A stretch of DNA of 64,000 nucleotides from assembly GCF_023159225.1 (NCBI RefSeq), contig NC_063169.1, positions 53,283,934-53,347,933 on the forward strand, given 5' to 3'. Position numbers and translations under genes: made by a program. This document shows, piece after piece, positions 55,526 to 64,000 of the stretch. The notes under the pieces are model-generated. The model saw only the letters and a program-made list of their open reading frames with translations. It had not been told where the DNA came from and did not search any database. Each line of letters opens with the position of its first letter. The stretch's first letter is position 1. This DNA comes from Perognathus longimembris pacificus (lineage: Eukaryota > Chordata > Mammalia > Rodentia > Heteromyidae).

Positions 55526-57105
55526 TACTGTTAGCTAAATGCTCCTGTCACTATGTTGACTTAGCCCTCCTGTCCTCTTATGAGCTGTGTGCCCCTTCTT
55601 CTGGAGTCTGGACAACCTCTGCTATATTGATTTAAGGCTATTTCAGCAGGGGAAAGGAAAGGAAAAAAGAAGGATGAAGGCAAGGCAATGCAGAAAAGTA
55701 TTCGATGGCTAGCCTCTTGATTTGAAATATTGAAAGCTACTTGATTTTTCATTTAAAAGGCAGTCATCAAAAATCTAGTCTTAGCTAATGTCTCTGTATG
55801 CCACAATATACTTAGAACTCTCAACTATGTACATTTTGTGGGGGAGGCTGTCAGTTAACTCCTAAACTCAATGTGTTTTGATGCTGGCTAACCCTTAGAA
55901 ATCACCTGGGGAGAATTTTCAGGACTCAGGTCCCCCTTTCCTCCCCTGGTAAACCTAATTCAGGCTGGACAGTGGGGCTCATGCATTAATAATTGTAAAA
56001 TTGCCCCCCAAGGAATTGAAGTTAGGTCGAGCTCCTCTACAGAGCTGAAATGGGAGCCAGGCTGTTAGAACCGAGCCTCGAAGTAGCCTATTTACTTCCT
56101 CAGACTAGGGAAAAAGAGCTGTCTGTTGAATGTCCTAACCATTTCTATGTAGAGGCCTTGTGTAACTTCCAGGGAAGCCAGGGAGTTGTGTCTACTGGGG
56201 AATTCCTGTGGCATATTATTAAAGGGTTTATGGTTTACTGATGGACTAAATTAATGGTAAGTATTAAGACTGATTCAACCTCAGAAGTTGGGCAGATTAG
56301 CAAAGTGACCGATGTGGAGGTACAGATTTCAAGTTCAACTTTGAGTCTCCTATCTTTCACAAGACAAGGACTGGTGGGAATAGGCGATGCTTTCTTTCCT
56401 TAACTGGCCAGGAGTGAATGGAATAACCCTTGTAAAAACTTAGGGCTATACAGAGAGACATAGGAGAGGTAAAATTAGCTTGAGTAAGCAGAAGAATAAA
56501 CAGCAGCCTGAAAAACAGTTTCTACAAATCTAAGAGGGACCAAGTTCTGTCCTTAAACTACCCCTTCCTTGAATAATCTGCTGCACACAACACCCCAAAA
56601 ATTACACCAATGACTAAAATGATCTCTCCTTGTATTGGATCGGTGATGTAGAAGATGCAGTATCTTTCTATTGAGGAAACACTGAAGGATAAATAAATTT
56701 GTTAAAGTATCTATGTTATTTCACACTTCATATAAAAATGAGAAGTTGAATATCATTGTTCAAAGTCACATATCTAGGGATAGGAAAGAAAAAAAACGGA
56801 AAGTGGCTGCTAACACTGTTCAGTTTTATAAACTTAATCTGAAGCTTTTATTTCACCAAATATATTTATTTGACCCTCTTCTACATTGAGTAAGAAAATA
56901 TCTAATTGCTGATTCACCATGTGCAGTTGCACATGGCATATATGAATTCATAATCAGAATTTTACTCTACTCAAAATCAGCTGGAACATTCACACAATTT
57001 AAGGAAGTCATAGTACAAATCAAATTGCAACATGCTCAATAAGCCAAATGGAAGAGACTTTTACACACCCCAAAACTTACTATGGTTGTATTCAAAGGAT
57101 TAAAA
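55526..57105. other. unique sequence, no gene seen
   Basis: Nothing could be assigned. The 63-codon frame at 56050-56241 is unsupported. Confidence 0.35.
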
Positions 57106-57721
57106 AATCTCAATTCATTCTTTTTTAAATCTAATTTTGTTGTCAAAGTAATGAACAGAAGGGTTACAGTTACATACATAAGACAGTGAGTACATTTCTT
57201 GTCAAACATTGTTACCCCCTCCCTCGTGTCTCTCCCACTTTTCCCCCCAATCCCTCCACCCAAATTGTAAAGTTCATTTCCAACTTATTGTCTTGTATCT
57301 CTATTGCATTGGTTTTCTCTTTGTCCTTTGTCTCACCATTTTGTTGTTCCCCTTCTCTTCCCTAATTCAGATAAACATGTATACAATAAACAAGCTACCA
57401 AAATCAAATACAGTGACAATGTGAGATACATCATCGGGGGCGGGGGGGGAGATGAAAGACAAAAGAAATAACTTCACATAGTACATTCAAAACAACACCA
57501 ACAAAGGAAAATCTCTTTGTTTCCATATCTTAGAGTTCATTTTGCTTAGCATCATTTTATATGGTCATATGTACATAGCTACTGAGCTATTGTGATCCAC
57601 TGCTAGGACTATCCTAGACATATACTAATTATTACAAATGAGGAAAACCATGAAGTCTATGTTTCTTTGGGTCTGGCTTACTTCACTTAACATGATTTGG
57701 GGGGAATCTCAACTAATTCTT
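57106..57721 (-). mobile_element. L1 3'UTR, antisense, with target duplication
   Basis: The T-rich tail is followed by 'acagaagggttacagttaca' and a full reversed 3'UTR with its C-rich tract (57214-57260), up to 'ttcacttaacatgatttggg'. Flanks AATCTCAATTCATTCTT (57106-57122) and AATCTCAACTAATTCTT (57705-57721) agree at 15 of 17 positions. Confidence 0.85.
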
Positions 57722-59803
57722 AAACTAGTCATTATTAAGGATCTAGCACTACCAGACTTATGAAATGAATAGAATGCTAAGAATTCTTAAGTAAGAGGGA
57801 ATGTATTAAAAGCAGTTCACCTGAATTTGTGGCACTACAAAAGAAAGAAAGAAAGAGTCTTATCTGGAACAGAAAGGACAGAAAACAAAAATGATTAGAG
57901 TACTAGGGCTCCATTTTGATCTAGCCTCATTCTAACGGATCTTTCTAAGGCAGCATTCGTATCAGTAATAACTAAATCTGCTTCTGCAGGTGAAGGGTGA
58001 GTGAATCAGATCTATCTGATCTCATAATCATGTTCCCACTCAAACCTGTGTTTGGTGGTCATTCTGGCCCTTTATGATGTTTCTTAATCCTACTGTTCTG
58101 ATGTACGGCATAAGGGTTTCCTTAAGGCCTCACTGTCAACTTGCCATCCAGTCCATCTCCCAAACTTTATCCTTTTCCATACCCCACTCTCCACATACAC
58201 ATACCCCCCCAACTTTGTTTCTACTTGTTCCTTCAAATCCAGCTACAGACAAGAAACTTCCTCTAAAAAGCTGCTTTCAGCAGTTTTCAATGGTATTGAT
58301 ATGTCTGAATCCCACCAAAATGTCTCAGTTTCTAAGAGATAACCAAAGTTTTTGTTCATTTGTGCTTGGTTTTTGTCTGAACAAATCTCTAGCACTTTCC
58401 TAACTAGCCAGTAAAGATACTGATTATGAGTCACTTCAGGATCAACAACAGAAAAGGAAAGTCATTAAATAATGTACAAATAGAACTTCAGCCTTTTCTG
58501 AGGAGACTAGAAAAGTATTTGATGATGAAATTCTTAAATACTACCACCGTGTCTATGATGGCAGCCATGGACAAAACAAGTAACCCTCTGTCTTGATTAG
58601 CTGCCTGGTTTAAGGGAAAAATACTTACCAGTCCAGGAGAACAAGCTCAGACTTGAACATATCTATAATTTCTAAAAGCATTTTACAATAAGACAACTTG
58701 AGTGAACTATAAGGAAATAGGTTATACCAGGAAAGGTAAATACAAAAATGATACACGCATGTATGGTAATGTTAGAGTGAACCCCATTAATGTGTACAAT
58801 TAATATGTACATTAATAAATATAATAATAAAATTCACAAGTCTTTCTGCACAAAAAATATAAACATATTTGTCAAAGGAATAATTGAAAATATCTTAAAA
58901 TAAAAATTAAGGTCAAGAAGGTCAACCTAAATCAACTTACTGAGAACAACAGCATAGAGTTCCTAAATAGAGTTTACTAATTTCAAAATCATGACTTTAT
59001 ACTTTCACATCATTATTGGCCCATTTGTAAATAAGCATGTATCTAACTGGTTTTCTAGATTTATCTATTCAAATAAATCAAGGGCACTTACTCTTATTTA
59101 GATCATAAATATTTTTGAGCAAAATTTGATCTCACTTGGAAACCCACTGAGTTATCAGCTGATACAGTTAGATTCTCTTTCATTTTTATATTTATACATA
59201 TATATTATAGACACTTCCAATAAGTAGCAACAGAATGAAATCCGTATCAGTTTCCTATCACTACAAAGGCAAGAAAATGACAGAGATAGTACACATTTTT
59301 ATCAATCCAGGACAAGGAAGAGTGGGGCTGTTTTCTAGGCTCATTCTCTGTTAGTGAGCCCATTTCAACAACCTAGCTTTGTTGCTGCCTATGTCCTCTC
59401 TCTTTCCCTCTCTCCTCATTCTCTGTTCCATTGTAGAATGTTAAGCAGCAGAAATATGCCCATTTGATCCAAAATGTAGTCTTTGATCTTGGCCTGGTTG
59501 TTTTGATCTGGTACCAACAACAACAAAAAAAAGTCCATTCAGTTACCTACTTTTTTTTTTTTTTTCAAGAGAACAAGACTTGTGTGATTAAGTTGAAGGA
59601 TCCAGGGTACACTAGAGTAAATATACTGGTTGGGGTTTTTCCTCTCTGAGCATGGGGATGCTGGGAAATTAAGTTACATTAAATTCAGATTATAGTTAAA
59701 TGGAAATATGCTATTGTGATTAACTCAAGTCTGATAAGAAATTGAGGCCATGAACTGCTTATGAGAGATAGTACTTTCATATGCAGGTCTAGAAGGTGCT
59801 GAA
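57722..59803. other. mostly unique, short (AAAG)n
   Basis: (AAAG)n lies at 57839-57857. A 109-codon frame at 58074-58403 overlaps an opposite-strand frame and has no recognisable feature. The 59230-59440 stretch may be an old repeat, but I cannot name it. Confidence 0.35.
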
Positions 59804-59958
59804 AGACACTATTATCTTTTTTTTTTCAAATTTTTATTATCAAACTGATGTACAGAGAGATTACAGTTTCATATGTTAGCCATTGGATACATTTCTTGTA
59901 CTGTTTGTTACCTCGTCCCCCTTACTCTTTCCCCCCATGAGGAGACACCATTATCTTT
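59804..59958 (-). mobile_element. very short L1 3' end with target duplication
   Basis: About 123 bp of reversed L1 terminus ('gtacagagagattacagttt', 'gtactgtttgttacctcgtc'). Flanks AGACACTATTATCTTT (59804-59819) and AGACACCATTATCTTT (59943-59958) differ at one position. The insert starts at the same region of the L1 end as the copies at 2358 and 14194. Confidence 0.9.
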
Positions 59959-61352
59959 AAGCCTATGATTTTATTTCAAAGAGGGTCTGGGTTTTCTTTC
60001 TACTTTTTAGTGTTTTGGTTTGCTACTGACTAGGTAAAATTTTCAGGAAGCAAATAGCCATAGGAAGCAGGGTTTTTTTCTTCAGAAATTCCATAAAAAG
60101 GAATCTATCCTAAGAATATAATCTAAAATACAAAAAAAAAAGTTGTTTGAACACAGATGTCTCTGTGGCACTATTTATATGAACTAAAAATTTAATAAAA
60201 CTCTACATGCCTAAGAATAGAGAAGAGATGAATTTAATTACCATGAAAACATATGTTAAAACATCATGTAGCCATTAAAAACAGTATCTGCAAAAGCTTT
60301 AATGGAAAGAACTGTTTTTCTTATAATGTTGAATAAAAACAGAAGACAAAATGGTATAAATGATAAAATACCGACTAAATAACATATGCTGAGAAATAAG
60401 ACTGAAACAGGGAATATTAGAAATTGTCAGTGAGTAAGGGTTGTATATGATTATTTTCTTAACATTGTTTTTATCCTCAACTCATTAGGAGGTGCAATTA
60501 TTATATTTTATGTAACTCCCACACACCTGCATACACACACCATTTACATCCAATTTGAAATAGAATCATAAACCTCATTTTCCAAGCTATTCTATATATT
60601 CTTACCTTCTACTATAAATGTTATGACAAATAAGTCTCTAATTCAGTGTATGGATTAACAATGTCATCTTTTAGTTTTAAAAAAGCATATATAATAAAAA
60701 CTGCTAGAATCAACTGATATATTTTAATTACTTCTTTATATAAAAGTGCCATATAATTATGTAACAACATTATTCAAAGGAGAGGCAACTAGCGTTTTCA
60801 TATTTTTAGGTCAGCCTACTCAGTAAAGATGGGCTTTTATTGTCATGTTTTCTGCCACCAACTGGAGTCCTAATAACCACAAAAGAAACTGTACCATAAC
60901 ACATTGTGCTTCCCCATTCCTGGACACAAAGGTTAAAAATGCAAATTAGTTGTGCTGTAGACAATGTGTTTTAGTTGATTTAAACTGTTTGAATTATTTT
61001 CAATCCTGCCTTCAAATTAACACCTATAGCTTGAAAATGTCATAAAGTGTTACTAGGCAGTCACAATTCTCGTTCTGACTCAATCCATTACATTCACTGA
61101 CTTACTTGAAAAAAGAAGGAAAAGAAAAAAGAAGGAAAGAAGGAGGAAAACGGAGGGAGATATAATGGAAAGACAAAAGGAGGGAATGAAAGACAAGGGA
61201 AAAAAAATGTGTCTCCAAAATTTACTGAAAGGAAGATTGGGTATCCTAATTTCCATATACACTGAGGAAGAGGAAACAAAATGGTGAATGTATCACCTTT
61301 TCTCTGCATAGACTCTTGGATGAAGAGAGAAGTAATATCTCCTTAGACCTTC
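59959..61352. other. AT-rich unique sequence with purine-rich patch
   Basis: A GAAGGAAA-rich patch lies at 61110-61205. Minus-strand frames across it are low-complexity Phe/Ser/Pro. No gene was found. Confidence 0.35.
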
Positions 61353-61585
61353 AAGAATCAGATGATCTTGGCTGGGGATATGGCCTAGTGGCAAGAATGC
61401 TTGCCTTGTATACATGAGGCCCTGGGTTCAATTCCCCAGCACCACATATACAGAAAATGGCCAGAAGTGGTGCTGTGGCTCAAGTGGCAGAGTGCTAGCC
61501 TTGAGCAAAAAGAAGCCAGGGACAGTGCTCAGGCCCTGAGTCCAAGCCCCAGGACTGGCCAAAAAAAAAGAATCAGATGATCTTG
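61353..61585 (+). mobile_element. full-length IDL-Geo SINE with perfect 18-bp target duplication
   Basis: The left ID-like half has an A box-like TGGCCTAGTGG (61381-61391) and a B box-like GGTTCAATTCC (61425-61435). The right Geo half runs from about 61455 to 'aagccccaggactggcc' and an A9 tail. AAGAATCAGATGATCTTG is repeated exactly at 61353-61370 and 61568-61585. The intact flanks and clean structure mark a fairly recent insertion. The family is restricted to geomyoid rodents in the published work I know of. Confidence 0.95.
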
Positions 61586-62667
61586 ACCAATAAGATCTGT
61601 GCTTCAATTTAGTTTGAGGACATAAATATGATATATACTGCGAGAGATCTCTGAACACTTTCACAATCAGGTGATATTTTTCAAAATAGACATTGTAAAC
61701 AAGAGAATCTTAGATTGCCTTTGGTAAGTCAACTCTTTCAATAATCTGTACCAACATTTAGGAACTTCTAACGCCCAGGGAATCACTCAGCATTAGACCT
61801 AATAGCATTATTAGATCCTCTGTGACTTTTAATTCATATTCCAGCTTTTCTTATAATGTTCTAGAAAAAAAATATGCCAAGCTTGGCACAGACTTTGACA
61901 AAGTTAATAAGACTTTAAGTCAGTTTCTCATGTGGTAGCTAAATCAGAGGGAGCCAGAAACTGCAAATGGAAAACAAGATCCAAAGCACAGGGATGAGAA
62001 TTGGATTCCCTACCTGAGATCACAGATACAGAGGAGGTGAAGCAGAAATGATGCCAGTCCAGACTTCAGGGATAGAACAAGTTAGGACAGAGAAACAAAT
62101 CTGTGAGGGAAGCCTCCCAATATGGGCCGATGAGGCTGCAAATGGTGCTCCCAGGTTTGCTGCCCAGAGGTCATTCACCTGAGGGCATCCCAAGTTAGAA
62201 GGCATGCCTTCCAATCAAAGGTGACTTTATTCGTTTTACATTCGATTTGTACCGTACACTAGGTAGGATTCACGTGTTTATTTTTATGTATAGATGATTT
62301 ATGGAGAATGAATTCCTTTACAGGAGTTTGGAATGTGGTTATTCTATCCCTTGGAAGAAACTAATTTTAGAGTCTTTATTTTGTGTATGCCTACTTCATA
62401 AATTGAAAAATTCAATCCTAAATCAGGAACAAATTTGTGACAATTTAATAAGGGAAAATAAGCCCCCCTCCTCAAGCACTTGGGCAACCCCTTGATTTCC
62501 TTCCCTGATTTACTTTCTGTCTTAACGTCCATTCCCCCATAGACATCCGGTTCCTTCTAAGCCTAATGTCCACAGATCACCTTCCCACCATCTGACTGCC
62601 ATAGAGGAACCTCGGCCGACAAAATGGCATCTCAGGCCTCAACTTTTCCTGGAATTGTCACTGCTTG
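61586..62667. other. unique sequence, no gene seen
   Basis: Nothing could be assigned. Small frames near 62020-62532 overlap on opposite strands. Confidence 0.35.
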
Positions 62668-62933
62668 TTTGCTCTTGTTTCTCGTTTTTTGGGGTTTTGC
62701 AGCGGAGGGGGGGGGGGGGGGACGGGGGGAGGGGCTGGCCAGTCCTGGGCCTTGAACTCAGGGCCTGAGCACTGTCCCTGGCTTCTTTTTGCTCAAGGCT
62801 AGCACTCTGCCACAGCGCCAATTCTGGCCATTTTCTATATATGTGGTGCTGAGGAATCGAACTCAGAGCTTCATGTATATAAGGCAAGCACTCTTGCCAC
62901 TAGGCCATATTCCCAGCCTCTTTGCTCTTGTTT
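62668..62933 (-). mobile_element. IDL-Geo SINE, antisense, with G-rich tail
   Basis: Both halves are present in reverse ('gggccttgaactcagggcct', 'gctgaggaatcgaactcaga', 'ccactaggccatattcccag'). TTTGCTCTTGTTT is repeated exactly at 62668-62680 and 62921-62933. In place of a plain poly-T tail there is a T-rich part followed by a long G-run (62703-62737). Confidence 0.9.
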
Positions 62934-63613
62934 TCAACTGGATATGATCCCATACTGAAATTTAGATCCTATTCATTATCCACAATATCTACAAAAAAGA
63001 AGTCAAGATTCCTACAGAAATTGACATGTTGACTCAGGCTAGAGTGATAGAATCTGTCTGGTTTAGGTAATTTTGTCCTAACTTACTCATTTTATTAATA
63101 TGTACATTGACAAGCACAGTTCAGGGGAATGGGTCCTATAATCTCCTATGGATAATAAAATCCATTGATGCTCAAGTCCATTATATAAATAACAGTATTT
63201 TATCCATAACCTCCACATCCTGCCCTAAACTGGAAATAATCTCTACATTATTTGTAATACTGAATACAATGTAAGTGATGCAATGTAAGTGTAATTGTTC
63301 TACCATATTGTTTCAGGAATGATATTGAGAAAATACATGTTCATCTAAGACATGATTGTTTTTTCGAATGTTTTCCATACAAAATTGGTTAAAACCACAG
63401 ATATGAAGCTAGCAGATACAGAGTGCTAGATTATGTTTCAGAGTAATGATAGGGGAAAGTTAGGGAATTAGGGGTACCAGTTAATATGCCTCTCATTTTG
63501 AGGGGAGTTCTTATCATTTCACCTTTACTAATAACCTGGATTTTAGCAGTACAGTCATTTTATCTGGGAGTTGAAGAAGAGAAATGTTAAACTCTATATA
63601 GAAAGAGGTTGTT
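62934..63613. other. AT-rich unique sequence
   Basis: Nothing could be assigned. Confidence 0.35.
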
Positions 63614-63733
63614 AAAAATGAAAAAGGAGGGGCTGGAATGTAGCTCAGTGACAAAGCACTTGCCTAGCAAGTGCAACATCCTGGGTTCGATCTTCAGTAC
63701 CAAAAAAGAAAAGACAAAAAAAATGAAAAAGGA
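63614..63733 (+). mobile_element. monomeric ID-type SINE with target duplication
   Basis: A tRNA-derived monomer with A box-like TAGCTCAGTGA (63641-63651), the ID signature 'cacttgcctagcaagtgcaa' and B box-like GGTTCGATCTT (63684-63694), ending in an A-rich tail. AAAAATGAAAAAGGA is repeated exactly at 63614-63628 and 63719-63733. No Geo half is attached. The small frames across it are not genes. Confidence 0.85.
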
Positions 63734-63859
63734 TATTATTCCTTCAGTTAAAGAGAGTATTCCAGCCAATAAGGTACAATATAAAAATAATTTCCCCCAC
63801 CTTAATTAGAAGGCAGTTATCATCTAGATTATAGCATGAATTTATTTCTAACATCTTTC

Positions 63860-63965
63860 ACTGGGGACAGGAGAACTGGCTCCATTCTACAGCTAGAAAA
63901 ACGGAGACATAAAGTAGTCAAAGATCTCTTTCAATATAACAGAAGAGAAAGACAAAAGCTAATAG
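63860..63965 (+). repeat. MIR-like ancient SINE fragment
   Basis: 'ctggctccattctacagcta', then 'gaaaaacggagacataaagt' and 'agtcaaagatctctttcaat' resemble the MIR core. Short and diverged. Confidence 0.45.
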
Positions 63966-64000
63966 CTTACAGATGTAGGGTCTGTTTCAAAGAAGAAGCA

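Noticed and set aside
63629..63718. tRNA gene candidate with A and B box motifs
   Set aside because: It has the ID-family sequence, an A-rich tail and target duplications, and it is a SINE rather than a functional tRNA gene. The same applies to 6035-6130 and 61371-61440.

Overview
This window is mammalian nuclear DNA, AT-rich and repeat-dense, with no protein-coding gene, exon or structural RNA gene that I can support. The clade comes from its SINEs. Several copies join an ID-like, tRNA-derived left half to a second half that is read in reverse as 'gggcctgagcactgtccc'. This is the IDL-Geo family, described from kangaroo rats, pocket mice and pocket gophers, so the source is most likely a geomyoid rodent. 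A (TA)n, (CA)n/(GT)n and (TTCC)n background and frequent L1 3' ends also fit a rodent.

Layout. 0-7 kb: SINEs, three L1 3' ends and traces of old MIR and L2. 7-12.7 kb: a quiet block with few young repeats. 12.7-16 kb: an L1 inverted by twin priming with a SINE inserted at its end, then more SINEs. 16.18-18.61 kb: a compact class II (lysine-primer) endogenous retrovirus on the minus strand, with both LTRs, a 6-bp target duplication, primer binding site and polypurine tract, but a GC-rich 1.45-kb interior and no gag, pol or env that I can recognise. 18.7-34 kb: mostly unique or ancient sequence with microsatellites and scattered SINEs. 34.3-36.2 kb: a nested L1 cluster. 36.5-42.6 kb: MaLR LTRs, an old L2-like block, a MIR and an old L1. 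43-47.6 kb: a second quiet block. 51.0-54.0 kb: a MaLR LTR, then a 2.2-kb retrocopy with a 16-bp target duplication. It starts in a Geo SINE fragment, has a 3'UTR-like body with AATAAA, and ends in an antisense L1 and an A9 tract. 54-64 kb: further L1 3' ends, two IDL-Geo copies and one monomeric ID copy.

The window therefore records successive retrotransposition rather than gene function. L1 supplies the machinery, while SINEs, very short L1 3' ends and one cellular transcript carry L1-style target duplications. The retrovirus is the only element with a different integration chemistry. All boundaries were read by eye. Family names rest on remembered consensus features, not on a database search.
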